NCBI RefSeq assembly: GCF_036788415.1
Contig: NZ_DAIQNN010000004.1
Location: 1 to 64,000 of the forward strand
From: Rubrimonas sp036788415
GTDB taxonomy: Bacteria; Pseudomonadota; Alphaproteobacteria; Rhodobacterales; Rhodobacteraceae
Reading direction: 5' to 3'
Length of the DNA stretch: 64,000 nt
Under the pieces are notes generated by a model. That model did no database searches and had not been told where the DNA came from. It was given only the letters and a program-made list of their open reading frames with translations. The translations under genes and the position numbers were made by a program. Shown piece by piece: positions 35,367 through 45,200 of this stretch (its first letter is position 1; the number at the start of each line of letters is the position of its first letter).

Positions 35367-36698
35367 ATGCGCCTGACCCGTTATTTCCTCCCCGTTCTGA
35401 AGGAGACCCCGGCCGAAGCGCAGATCGTCTCGCACCGGCTGATGCTGCGGGCGGGCATGATCAAGCAGGCGGCGGCGGGGATCTATTCCTGGCTGCCGCT
35501 GGGGCTGAAGGTGCTGCGCCGGATCGAGCAGATCGTGCACGAGGAGCAGCAACGCGCAGGCCACATCCCCGTCCTGATGCCGACGCTCCAGCCCGCAGAG
35601 CTCTGGCGCGAGAGCGGGCGCTATGACGCCTACGGCCCGGAGATGCTGCGCATCCGCGACCGCCACGAGCGCGACATGCTCTACGGGCCGACCAACGAGG
35701 AGATGATCACCGACATCTTCCGCGCCCATGTCGGCAGCTACAAGCAGTTGCCGCTGACGCTCTACCACATCCAGTGGAAGTTCCGCGACGAGGTGCGCCC
35801 GCGCTTCGGGGTGATGCGCGGCCGCGAGTTCCTTATGAAGGACGGTTACAATTTCGACCTGACCAAGGCGGACGCGCTGCACGCCTACAACCGCCACATG
35901 GTCAGCTATCTGCGGACCTATGAGCGGATGGGGCTCACGGCGATCCCGATGCGGGCGGCGTCGGGGCCGATCGGGGGCGACGACACGCATGAGTTCCTCG
36001 TGCTGGCGGAGACCGGCGAGTCTGAAGTGTTCTACGACAGCGCCATCGTCGATCTGAAGCTCGGCGACCGAGCGGTGGATTACGGCGACCGCGCCCAGCT
36101 CGAGGCGATCAAGGCGGAGTGGACGACGCCTTACGCCCGCACCGACGAGACGCATGACCCGGCGCTGTTCGAGGCGATCCCGGAGGCGCGCCGCAAGGTG
36201 GGCCGGGGCATCGAAGTCGGGCAGATCTTCTATTTCGGGACCAAGTATTCCGAACCGATGGGCGCGGTGGTGGTCGACGAGGCTGGCGCGCGGGTTCCGG
36301 TCGAGATGGGCAGCCACGGCATCGGCGTCAGCCGGCTGGTCGGCGCGATCATCGAGGCGAGCCATGACGAGAAGGGCATCGTCTGGCCGGAAGGCGTGAC
36401 GCCTTTCCACGTCGGGGTCGTCAACTTGCGGCAGGGGGATGCGGCGGCGGATGCGGCCTGCGAGAGCCTCTATGCGCAGCTCGTCGCAGCGGGGCTCGAG
36501 CCGCTCTACGACGACCGCGACGAGCGGGCGGGGGCGAAATTCGCCACGATGGACCTGATCGGTCTGCCCTGGCGGGTGACGGTGGGGCCGCGGGGCCTCG
36601 CCTCTGGGGTTGTCGAGCTGACCTGCCGACGCACGGGCGTGAGCGAGGAACTGACGCCCGACGCGGCGGTGGCGCGGCTGAAGGCGATCTATGGCTGA
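35367..36698 (+). CDS. proS: Prolyl-tRNA synthetase, short alphaproteobacterial type
   Basis: ProS charges tRNA-Pro. Class II motifs are seen: motif 1 around GLKVLRRIEQIVHEEQQRAG, motif 2 FRDEVRPRFGVMRGREFLMKD (read from residue 149) and motif 3 in GSHGIGVSRL. At 443 residues it lacks the roughly 180-residue editing insertion of the 570-residue bacterial form, as usual in alphaproteobacteria. The ATG at 35367 has GGAG 7 nt upstream. Its last 8 bases overlap the start of lolC. A cognate tRNA-Pro gene is at 24.3 kb. Confidence 0.95.
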   Translation: MRLTRYFLPVLKETPAEAQIVSHRLMLRAGMIKQAAAGIYSWLPLGLKVLRRIEQIVHEEQQRAGHIPVLMPTLQPAELWRESGRYDAYGPEMLRIRDRHERDMLYGPTNEEMITDIFRAHVGSYKQLPLTLYHIQWKFRDEVRPRFGVMRGREFLMKDGYNFDLTKADALHAYNRHMVSYLRTYERMGLTAIPMRAASGPIGGDDTHEFLVLAETGESEVFYDSAIVDLKLGDRAVDYGDRAQLEAIKAEWTTPYARTDETHDPALFEAIPEARRKVGRGIEVGQIFYFGTKYSEPMGAVVVDEAGARVPVEMGSHGIGVSRLVGAIIEASHDEKGIVWPEGVTPFHVGVVNLRQGDAAADAACESLYAQLVAAGLEPLYDDRDERAGAKFATMDLIGLPWRVTVGPRGLASGVVELTCRRTGVSEELTPDAAVARLKAIYG

Positions 36699-37953
36699 GC
36701 GCGCGGCGGGGCCCTTTTCGGCGCTGGAGTGGATGATCGCCGGGCGCTATCTGCGCGCTAGGCGGCGCGAACGGGCGATTTCGGCCATCGTGGGGTTCAG
36801 CCTCGTGGGCATTATGCTCGGCGTCGCGACGCTGATCATCGTGATGAGTGTGATGAACGGGTTCCGCGACGAGCTGGTGGCGCGCATTCTCGGCGCCAAC
36901 GCGCATGTGATGGCGACGCCCGGGCCCCAGGGCTTCGCCGATCCGGTCGGGGCGGCGGCGCGGGTCGCAGCGCTGCCGGGGGTCGTCCGTGCGGCCCCGG
37001 TGCTTGAGGGGCAGGTGATGGCCTCAGGGCCGCGCGGCAATTCCGGCGTGCTGGTTCGCGCCTACCGACCCGAGGACCTCGCCTCGCTGCCGGCTCTCGC
37101 CGAGCCCGAATCGCGGATGGGGCGGCTCGAGGATGTCGGGCCGGGCGTCGCCATCGGCTGGGGCGTGGCGGATGCGCTGGGGCTGTCGGTCGGGGATTCG
37201 ATCACGCTGATCTCGCCGAATGGCTTGGCGACGCCGTTCGGGCGGTCGCTGCGCTCGCGCAGCTATCCGGTCGCCTATGTGGTGCGGGTCGGGATGCACG
37301 AGTACGACCGCTCGCTGGTGTTCATGGCGCTCGACGACGCGCAGCTCTTCTTCGACCGCGAGGGCTCGGTGGACGGGCTGGAGATCATGGTCGCCGAGCC
37401 GGATCGGGTCGAGCGGATGCGCGGCCCCATTGGCGACGCCATCGGCCAGCCGGTGCGCTTCTGGGACTGGAAGCAGGCCAATGGCGGCTTTCTCGACGCG
37501 CTTCGGATCGAGCGCAACACCATGTTCCTGATCCTGACGCTGATCGTGCTGGTCGCGGCGCTCAACATCGTCTCGGGGCTGATCATGCTGGTGCAGGACA
37601 AGAACCGCGACATCGGCATCCTGCGCACGATGGGGCTGACGCGGGGCGCGATCCTGCGGGTGTTCTTCATTTGCGGCGCCTCTATCGGCGTCGTCGGCAC
37701 GGCGCTTGGGGTGGCGCTGGGCGTGGCGTTCACGCTCAACATCCAGACTGTGCAGGGCTGGGTGGAGGCGCTGAGCGGCGGGTCGGTCTGGGACCCCTCG
37801 ATCCGGGTGCTGAGCGACATTCCGGCGGAGCTGCGGGCGGGCGACCTCGCGGCGACGGTGGCGATGGCGCTGGGGCTGTCGTTTCTGGCGACCTTCTATC
37901 CCGCCTGGCGGGCGGCGCGGCTCGACCCTGTCGAGGCGTTGCGGCGTGAGTGA
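36691..37953 (+). CDS. LolC/LolE-family lipoprotein-releasing permease
   Basis: The 420-residue FtsX/MacB-type permease helps release lipoproteins from the inner membrane for transfer to LolA. The LolC signature FSLVGIMLGVATLIIVMSVMNGF follows the first helix region (counted from residue 35), a periplasmic domain spans about 55-270, and three helices follow, with LMLVQDKNRDIGILRTMG between them. Only one permease gene is present, so the complex is probably a LolF-like homodimer. It overlaps proS by 8 nt and lolD by 8 nt, giving a tightly coupled proS-lolC-lolD unit. Confidence 0.93.
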   Translation: MAERAAGPFSALEWMIAGRYLRARRRERAISAIVGFSLVGIMLGVATLIIVMSVMNGFRDELVARILGANAHVMATPGPQGFADPVGAAARVAALPGVVRAAPVLEGQVMASGPRGNSGVLVRAYRPEDLASLPALAEPESRMGRLEDVGPGVAIGWGVADALGLSVGDSITLISPNGLATPFGRSLRSRSYPVAYVVRVGMHEYDRSLVFMALDDAQLFFDREGSVDGLEIMVAEPDRVERMRGPIGDAIGQPVRFWDWKQANGGFLDALRIERNTMFLILTLIVLVAALNIVSGLIMLVQDKNRDIGILRTMGLTRGAILRVFFICGASIGVVGTALGVALGVAFTLNIQTVQGWVEALSGGSVWDPSIRVLSDIPAELRAGDLAATVAMALGLSFLATFYPAWRAARLDPVEALRRE

Positions 37954-38629
37954 GGGCGCGCCGCCGGCGCTGGAGCTTACGGGGGTCGCGCGCAGCTATC
38001 GGCAGGGCGCCGCGGCGCTCGCGGTGCTGCGCGGCGTCGATCTGCGGGTTGCGCGGGGCGAGATCGTGGCGCTGACGGCGCCGTCGGGGGCCGGCAAGTC
38101 GACGTTGCTGCAGATCGCGGGGCTGCTCGACCGGGCGGATGCGGGGACGGTGCGCATCGGGGGCGTGGAGGCGAGCGCGTTGGGCGACGCGGCGCGCACG
38201 GCGCTGCGGCGCGAAGCGGTCGGCTTCGTCTATCAGTTCCACCACCTGCTGCCCGAGTTCACCGCGCTGGAGAACGTCGCGATCCCGCAGCGCGCCTCAG
38301 GCGCCGGCCGGGCGGAGGCGGAGGGCAGGGCGCGGGCGCTGCTGGCTTCGGTCGGGCTGGAGGCTCGGCTGGGGCATCGCCCTTCGGAGCTGTCGGGGGG
38401 CGAGCAGCAGCGCGTGGCGATCTGCCGGGCGCTGGCCAATCGCCCGCGCCTGCTGCTGGCCGACGAGCCGACGGGCAATCTCGACCCGGCGACGGCCGAT
38501 GTGGTGTTCGGCGTGCTGCTGTCGGCGGTGCGCGGCCAAGGGGCCGGGGCGCTTGTGGCCACCCACAACCCGGACCTCGCGGCGCGGATGGACCGCGTCG
38601 TCCGGCTGGATGCGGGCCAGCTGATCTGA
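37946..38629 (+). CDS. lolD: LolD lipoprotein-releasing ABC ATPase
   Basis: A 227-residue ABC ATPase that powers lipoprotein release. Walker A is APSGAGKST (about 45-53), the Q-loop and LolD-specific FVYQFHHLLPEFTALENV follow, the signature is LSGGEQQRVAI and Walker B LLLADEPTGN. The GTG start at 37946 lies within the last codons of lolC (8-nt overlap). It ends 18 nt before the convergent LOG-family gene. Confidence 0.94.
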   Translation: MSEGAPPALELTGVARSYRQGAAALAVLRGVDLRVARGEIVALTAPSGAGKSTLLQIAGLLDRADAGTVRIGGVEASALGDAARTALRREAVGFVYQFHHLLPEFTALENVAIPQRASGAGRAEAEGRARALLASVGLEARLGHRPSELSGGEQQRVAICRALANRPRLLLADEPTGNLDPATADVVFGVLLSAVRGQGAGALVATHNPDLAARMDRVVRLDAGQLI

Positions 38630-38647
38630 GCGCCGAGCGCGACCGGC

Positions 38648-39202
38648 TCAGCGTCGGGCGAGCAGATGCAGCGCGCCCTCGGCGTCGGGGACGAGGGTGA
38701 GGAAGTCGAGCAGCGTCTCCGAGGCGAAGCGATGCGCCACGACATGGCGCAGAAGATCCATGAAGGGCCGCCAGTAGCCGTTGACGTCGACCAGGATCAG
38801 CGGCTTGTCGTGCAGGCCGAGCTGCCTCCAGGTCAGAACTTCGATAAGTTCGTCGAGCGTCCCGGCGCCGCCGGGCAGCGCCACGACCGCGTCGGCGTTG
38901 GCGAACATGATCTTCTTGCGCTCGTGCATGGTGTCGGTGACGATCATCGCCGTGAGGTCGCGCAGGCCGACCTCCATGTCAAGCAGATGGCGCGGGATCA
39001 CCCCGACCGCCTTTCCTCCGGCCGCCATCGTCGAACGCGCGACCTCGCCCATCAGACCGACGTCGCCCGCCCCGTAGATCAGCCGCAGTCCCCGTTCGGC
39101 GAGCCCCGCGCCGAGCGCGCGCGCCGCATGGGTGAAGCCGAGATCGTCGCCATGGCGCGAGCCGCAATAGACGCAGACGCTCTCGACGGGATGGGGAAAC
39201 AT
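38648..39202 (-). CDS. LOG-family (TIGR00730) nucleotide 5'-monophosphate phosphoribohydrolase
   Basis: The 184-residue Rossmann-like protein has the LOG motifs: VCVYCGSRHG, YGAGDVGLMG, the catalytic MHERKK and PGGAGTLDE. LOG enzymes release a base from nucleoside 5'-monophosphates and in plants activate cytokinins; bacterial members often act on AMP. The ATG is at 39200-39202. It is convergent with lolD and divergent from the LysM gene. Confidence 0.9.
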   Translation of the reverse strand: MFPHPVESVCVYCGSRHGDDLGFTHAARALGAGLAERGLRLIYGAGDVGLMGEVARSTMAAGGKAVGVIPRHLLDMEVGLRDLTAMIVTDTMHERKKIMFANADAVVALPGGAGTLDELIEVLTWRQLGLHDKPLILVDVNGYWRPFMDLLRHVVAHRFASETLLDFLTLVPDAEGALHLLARR

Positions 39203-39254
39203 GGGGCGACTCCGTTGCGGTTTTTCCCGAGCCCTATCGCGTTGCAGCAAGAAT

Positions 39255-39283
39255 TTGAAGTGGCGACGCAATGCGGCTAAACT
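39255..39283 (+). promoter_or_regulatory. Candidate housekeeping promoter of the LysM gene
   Basis: TTGAAG at 39255-39260 and TAAACT at 39278-39283 are separated by exactly 17 bases. The -10 region reads GGCTAAACT, close to the GCTANAWC form of alphaproteobacterial housekeeping promoters. It lies 61 nt upstream of ATG 39344 and points toward it. Confidence 0.45.
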
Positions 39284-39343
39284 GTCGGGCTGACGCGACC
39301 AGCCGACGATCACGTGCGCGCTGTCGCGTTCCGGAGGCCGGAA

Positions 39344-40333
39344 ATGAGCGGCGTGAAAAGAGTATTGCTGGGCCTCGCCATCGTCGCCGTCGTCGCCGCC
39401 GGCGTGCTGGCGGCGATCGAGATGCGCCGGATCGACGCCCCAGAGGCGCCGGCGAGCGCGGCGGTCCCGCCGCCGCCGCCGCCGCCGCCTGCGGCGGAGC
39501 CGCCGTCCGATCCGCGGGAGGCTCCCGCGACGGCTCCGCGTTTCGATCTGGTCCGCGTCGAACCCGACGGCGCGACGCTGGTCGCGGGATCGACCGACCC
39601 CGGCGACGTGGTGGAGGTCCTGCTCGATTCCTCCGCGGCGGCGCGCGTCACAGCCGATGGGTCGGGGGCCTTCGTCGCGACCTTCGATCTGCCGAAGGGC
39701 GGCGGGCTGATCCGGCTCGATCTGCGCGCCACGGGAGAGCTCGGCGAGCGGCTGAGCCGCGAACCCGTCTTCGTGACGGCGCCGCAGGAGGACCGCCCCG
39801 ACGCCGCACCGCCGATCGTCGCCCAGGCCGGACCCGAGGGCGTGGCGCTGCTGCAAGCCCCGGAGAAGCCGAAGGACGGGCCGGTCACGCTCGACATCCT
39901 CTCATACTCGCCGGAGGGCGCCGTCACCATGCAGGGCCGCGCCAGCCCCGACAGCCGGGTGCGCATCTACGCCGGCGCGACGGTCATCGCCGAGACGACG
40001 GCCTCGCCCGATGGCGACTGGACGGCGCAGGGCGCGGAAGGGCTCGCTCCGGGCGACTATACCTTGCGGGTGGACGAGCTCGGGCCGCAGGGGAGCGTCC
40101 TCAGCCGGATCGAAACTCCATTCCAGCGCGCCGCGCCGAGCGAGGACGCGCCGCGGGATGATCGCATCGTCGTCCAGCCCGGCGACAGCTTGTGGAAACT
40201 GTCCGAGCAGGTCTATGGACGGGGTCTGCGCTACACGGTGATCTACGACAGCAACCGCGCCCGCATCCGCGATCCCGATCTGATCTATCCCGGCCAGATC
40301 CTCGAACTTCCCACGGCCGCGTCGAGTCCCTGA
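39344..40333 (+). CDS. LysM-domain peptidoglycan-binding protein
   Basis: The 329-residue protein has an N-terminal membrane helix (LLGLAIVAVVAAGVLAA), a Pro-rich linker with a run of eight prolines, two Ig-like/beta-sandwich stretches (about 70-130 and 180-250, the second with GRASPDSRVRIYAG), and a C-terminal LysM domain (VVQPGDSLWKLSEQVYG). It is anchored in the inner membrane with its LysM in the periplasm touching murein. ATG 39344 is preceded by GGAGG at 39333-39337. The pattern is common in Rhodobacterales; no enzyme domain is visible. Confidence 0.88.
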   Translation: MSGVKRVLLGLAIVAVVAAGVLAAIEMRRIDAPEAPASAAVPPPPPPPPAAEPPSDPREAPATAPRFDLVRVEPDGATLVAGSTDPGDVVEVLLDSSAAARVTADGSGAFVATFDLPKGGGLIRLDLRATGELGERLSREPVFVTAPQEDRPDAAPPIVAQAGPEGVALLQAPEKPKDGPVTLDILSYSPEGAVTMQGRASPDSRVRIYAGATVIAETTASPDGDWTAQGAEGLAPGDYTLRVDELGPQGSVLSRIETPFQRAAPSEDAPRDDRIVVQPGDSLWKLSEQVYGRGLRYTVIYDSNRARIRDPDLIYPGQILELPTAASSP

Positions 40334-40360
40334 CCGGCGGGCCATTTCAGGAGCCTGTTC

Positions 40361-42181
40361 ATGCGCGCATCCAGCGCGGGCGCCCCTCCGCGCGCCGAGA
40401 TCGAGACTCGTGTGCTGCGCCGGGTGGCCCCTTATCTGTGGCCGACGGACGACCGCGAGGCGAAGCTGCGGGTGCTTGCGGCGCTGGGATTTCTGGTGCT
40501 GGCCAAGATCGCGACCGTTGCGACGCCGGCGGTGTTCAAGTTCGCGGTCGACGCGCTCGACGCTTCGGGGGCGGATCGCGAGGCGCTGCTGCTGTCGGTC
40601 CCGGTCTGGCTGGTGCTGGCCTACGGGCTGGCGCGGCTGGCCTCGGTTGGCTTCCAGCAGCTGCGCGACGCGGTCTTCGCCCAGGTCGGCCAGCGCGCGC
40701 TGCGGCGGCTCGCGCTGGAGACGTTCCGGCACATCCACGCGCTGTCGCTGCGGTTTCACCTGACGCGGCGCACTGGCGGGCTCAGCCGGATCATCGAGCG
40801 CGGGGTGAAGGGCGTGGACTTCCTGCTGCGCTTCCTGCTGTTCAGCATCGGGCCGCTGATCCTCGAACTGGCGATGGTTGCGGCGATCTTCCTGTGGGTG
40901 TTCGACGTCCGCTATTTCGCGGCGATCCTCGTCTGCATCGCGCTCTATGTGGCGTTCACCTTCCGGGTCACCGAATGGCGGGTGAAGATCCGCCAGAAGA
41001 TGAACGCCGAGGACACCGACGCCAATCAGAAGGCCGTCGACAGCCTGCTGAATTTCGAGACGGTCAAGTACTTCACCGCCGAGTCGCGCGAGGCTGAGCG
41101 GTACGACCGGGCGATGGCCGGCTACGAGGCGGCGGCGGTCAAGACGGCGACGTCGCTCGCGGCGCTGAACGCGGGTCAGGCGCTGATCATCACGGCGGGG
41201 CTTGCGGCGGTGATGGCGATGGCGGCGCAGGGGGTGATGGCGGGGACGCTGACCATCGGCGATTTCGTCATGGTCAACGCCTACATGATCCAGATCACCT
41301 TGCCGCTGAACTTCCTGGGCACGGTCTATCGCGAGATCCGGCAGGCGCTGGTGGACATGTCCGACATGTTCCGCCTGCTCGACCACCCGGCGGAAGTGGT
41401 GGACCGGCCAGACGCGCGACCCCTGAATGTGGGGGCCGGCGAAGTGCGCTTCGAGCATGTCGACTTCTCCTACGACCCCGACCGCCAGATCCTGCGTGAC
41501 GTGGACTTCGTCATTCCGGGCGGGCGGACGCTGGCGGTGGTGGGGCCGTCCGGCGCCGGCAAGTCGACGCTTTCGCGGCTGCTGTTCCGCTTCTACGACG
41601 CGACCTCGGGCGCCGTGCGGATCGACGGTCAGGACGTGCGCGACGTGAGGCAGGAGAGCCTGCGGGCGGCCATCGGGGTGGTGCCGCAGGACACGGTGCT
41701 GTTCAACGACACCATCGGTTACAACATCGCCTATGGGGCGGAGTCGACGAGCCAGGCGCAGATCGAGGCGGCGGCGAAGGCGGCCAGCATCCACGACTTC
41801 GTCGCGCGGCTGCCGCAGGGCTACGACACCGTCGTCGGCGAGCGCGGGCTGAAGCTGTCGGGCGGCGAGAAGCAGCGCGTCGCCATCGCGCGCACCATCC
41901 TGAAGAACCCGCCGATCCTGATCCTCGACGAGGCGACCTCGGCGCTCGACACGGCGACCGAGCGGGCGATCCAGGACGAGCTGCGCGCGCTGGCGCGCGA
42001 CCGCACCGTGCTGATCGTGGCGCACCGGCTGTCCACGGTCGTGGACGCCGACGAGATCGTCGTGCTCGAGGCCGGCCGGATCGTCGAGCGCGGCGCGCAT
42101 GCCGAGCTGCTCGCCCGAGGGGGGCGCTACGCCGCGATGTGGCGGATGCAGGAGACGGAGCGGGAGACGCAGGACGCGTGA
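40361..42181 (+). CDS. Atm1/HMT1-type ABC exporter (permease-ATPase half transporter)
   Basis: A 606-residue half transporter with six membrane helices (about 35-320) and an ATPase domain. NFETVKYFTAE after helix 3 is typical of the Atm1/ABCB7 group, which exports glutathione-linked sulfur or metal compounds. Walker A GPSGAGKST, Q-loop VVPQDTVLFND, signature LSGGEKQRVAIART and Walker B ILILDEATSALD are intact. It would work as a homodimer in the inner membrane. AGGAG lies upstream of ATG 40361. Confidence 0.92.
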   Translation: MRASSAGAPPRAEIETRVLRRVAPYLWPTDDREAKLRVLAALGFLVLAKIATVATPAVFKFAVDALDASGADREALLLSVPVWLVLAYGLARLASVGFQQLRDAVFAQVGQRALRRLALETFRHIHALSLRFHLTRRTGGLSRIIERGVKGVDFLLRFLLFSIGPLILELAMVAAIFLWVFDVRYFAAILVCIALYVAFTFRVTEWRVKIRQKMNAEDTDANQKAVDSLLNFETVKYFTAESREAERYDRAMAGYEAAAVKTATSLAALNAGQALIITAGLAAVMAMAAQGVMAGTLTIGDFVMVNAYMIQITLPLNFLGTVYREIRQALVDMSDMFRLLDHPAEVVDRPDARPLNVGAGEVRFEHVDFSYDPDRQILRDVDFVIPGGRTLAVVGPSGAGKSTLSRLLFRFYDATSGAVRIDGQDVRDVRQESLRAAIGVVPQDTVLFNDTIGYNIAYGAESTSQAQIEAAAKAASIHDFVARLPQGYDTVVGERGLKLSGGEKQRVAIARTILKNPPILILDEATSALDTATERAIQDELRALARDRTVLIVAHRLSTVVDADEIVVLEAGRIVERGAHAELLARGGRYAAMWRMQETERETQDA

Positions 42182-42206
42182 GGCCGCGGCCTCGCGCGTC
42201 GGGCGC

Positions 42207-45200
42207 TCACTCCGCCGCGTCGGCGTAGGCGCGCGGCGGCAGGACGCGCGGCGGAGCCGGCGGCTCCTCGACGTCCCAAAGGATGTCGGGGGGCGCGGTG
42301 CGGCGGGCCCAGCGGCGCAGCGCGCGCTCGGCCCGCGAGGGCCCGAGGCCGGCGCCGGCCCCGAGCGCCGCCACGCCGCGCCAGAACCAGACGCGCGCCG
42401 CGAGCGCGGCGGGCGTGACGACCAGCGTCAGCACGGTCGCGGAGCCCAGTCCGAAAACCACGGCGGTGGCGAGTTGCGCCCACCATAGCGCCGCCGGCGC
42501 TCCGACGGTCATCACGTCGGAGCGGAACGCGGCCCATCCCGCGACCGTGAACAAACCGCCACCCAGAAGGTCGCGCAGTCCCGCGCCCAGCGCAGTGAGG
42601 TCGATGCTCGCCGTGAACATCATCGGCGCGAGGCCGGCCATGGTCGTGATGGTCGTCAGCAGAACCGGGCGGATGCGCTGCTCGCCGGTGCGAAGGATCG
42701 CCTCGAGCGGCGGCATGGTGCGCGAGAACTCGCGATAGGTGTCGATCAGAACGATGTTGTTGTTGACCACGATGCCCGCCAGCGCGACGACGCCCGTGCC
42801 GGTCATGATGATCGAGAAAGTCTGATCCATGACCATCATCCCGATCATCACCCCGGTGAAGGACATCACCACCGCGCTCAGGACCAGAACCGAGTTGTAG
42901 AGGCTGTTGAACTGCGCCAGAAGAATCGCGAACATCAGCCCCAGCGCCGCCGCGAAGGCTTTCATCAGAAAGGCTTGGCTTTCGGCCTGTTCCTCCTGAT
43001 CGCCCTGGAACGTCGTTATCACGCCGGGGATCGGGTCGGCGGCGAGCATCGACGAGATGGCGGCGATGCGCTCGTTCACGTTGACGCCGGGCGCCACGTC
43101 GGCCTTGACCAGCAGGAAGCGCCGCCCGTCGAGGCGGGTGATTTCGGCCAGCGCCGGGGCGGGGACGATCTCGATGAAATTGCCGAGCGGCATCAGCCCC
43201 TTCTCGGTGCGCAGGTTCAGCCCGCGCAAGGTCGAGAGCAGGCGCTGGTCGGCGGGGAAGCGGACGCGGATGTCGATCTCCTCGTCGCTGTCGTCGGGGC
43301 GGATGGTGTCGAGCAGCGCGCCGCGCGTCACCAACTGGACGATGGCGCCGATGGTCTCGATGTCGGCGCCGTCGCGCCCGGCGGCCTCGCGGTCGACGCG
43401 GACTTCCCAGTCGATGCCGGGCAGAGGCAGCGTGTCGTCGACGTCGACGAGCCCCTCGACGCCGCGCAGGCGGGCGCCGATCTCGGCCGTGGCGCTCAGA
43501 AGGCGCTCCCAGTCCTCGGCTTCGACGCGGATCTGGATCGGCTTGCCCTGCTCGGGCCCGTCCGCCTGTTCGGCGATCTCGACAAAGACGCCGGGCACGA
43601 GCGCGCCGACGCGGCCTATCTCGGCGAGGATGTCGTCGCCGGGCGGGCGGGTTCCCCAGGGCGCCAGTTCGATTTGAATCTGGCCGATGGCATCCTTGGG
43701 GCCGCTGTCGCCCATCTTCTCGAGCCCGCCCGAACCGGCGAAGGCGAAGGCGGCCTCGACGCCCTCGACGCTGAGAATGCGGCTTTCGACGGCGCGCACG
43801 AGCCGATCCTTCTCGGCGAGTGCGAGATTGCCGCGGGCGCGCACATGGACGATGGCGCGCTCGGGCTCGGTGTCCACGAAGAACTCCACGCCGCGGCCAT
43901 GTTCGGAGTAGATCGCGAACACGCCGATCATGGCGGCGACCGCGCCGGCGATGCCGAGGAACGGGCCGACGGGGTTGGTCACGACGAGCGACAGGACGCG
44001 TCCGAACAGGGTGCGCCCCGGCGCAGGCGCGAGGGGGCGCGGGCGGGACGCGCTGCGCAGGCCGACGACGCCGCCGAGCCCGCGCGCGCCGCGCCCGAGC
44101 GCCGCCGACACGCGGGCGACGCCGCCGCCGATGACCGGCAGATAGATCAGCGCCACGATCAGAGAGGCGGAGAGCACGAAGATCAGCGTGATCGGCAGAT
44201 GGCCCATGAACTGCCCCGGCACGCCCGGCCAGAACAGCATCGGCAGGAAGGCCGACAGGGTGGTCGCCGTCGAGCTGACGATGGGCCAGAACATGCGCCG
44301 CGCGGCCTCGGCGTAGGCTTCGTCGGGCTCGGCGCCTTCTGAGAGGCGGCGGTCGGCGTATTCTGCGACGACGATGCCGCCGTCCACCAGCATCCCGACC
44401 GCGAGGATCAGGCCGAACATGACCATATTGTTGACGGTCATGCCGAACGCCCCGAGCAGGGCGAAGGCGAGCAGGAACGACAGCGGGATCGACAGGCCCA
44501 CCAGCAGCGCCGAGCGCGCGCCGAGCGTGAGAACCACGACCGCGATCACCAGCGTCACCGCCAGCATCACCGAGCCCTCAAGTTGGCGCACCATGTCCTT
44601 GACCTGGCGGGACTCGTCCATCGAGTAGGCAACCGACACCGCGGCCTGCAGCGCGGACGGCCAGGCCGCGACCGACCGCTCGACGGTCGCCTTCACCAAA
44701 TCGACCGTGTCGATCAGGTTCTCGCCGGTCCGCTTCTTGACCTGCAGCGCGACGGTCGGCGCGCCGTTGAAGCGGGCGGTCCCTTCGGCGTCGTCGAAGG
44801 TGCGGCGGATCGTGGCGATGTCGCCGATGGTCACGATCCGGTCGCCGTTCACCCGCACGGGGGTCTGGAGGATCTCCTGCGGCGACTGGAAGTTGCCGGG
44901 GAGCTTCACTGCGAAGCGGCCGCTCTCGCTCTGCATCGCGCCGGCGGCCACGAGGCGATTGTTGCGCGAGACGATGGCGAGCAGCTCCGAGGCGGTCACG
45001 TCATAGGCTTCGAGCAGCAGCGGATCGACGAGGACTTCGACAAGCTCCTCGCGCTCGCCGGCGAGGCCGGCCTCGAGCACGGGCTTTAGCGCCTCGATCT
45101 CGCGCTGGAGGTCCTTGGCGAGCCGCTGCATCGCGCGCTGCGGCGCGTCGCCCGAGAGCGAGACGATCAGGATCGGCAGCGCGGAGAGATTGACCTCCTT

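Noticed and set aside
42180..42193. Palindrome GAGGCCGCGGCCTC between the Atm1-like and RND genes as a terminator
   Set aside because: It has no loop, no U-run on either side, and such short GC palindromes are frequent in this DNA.
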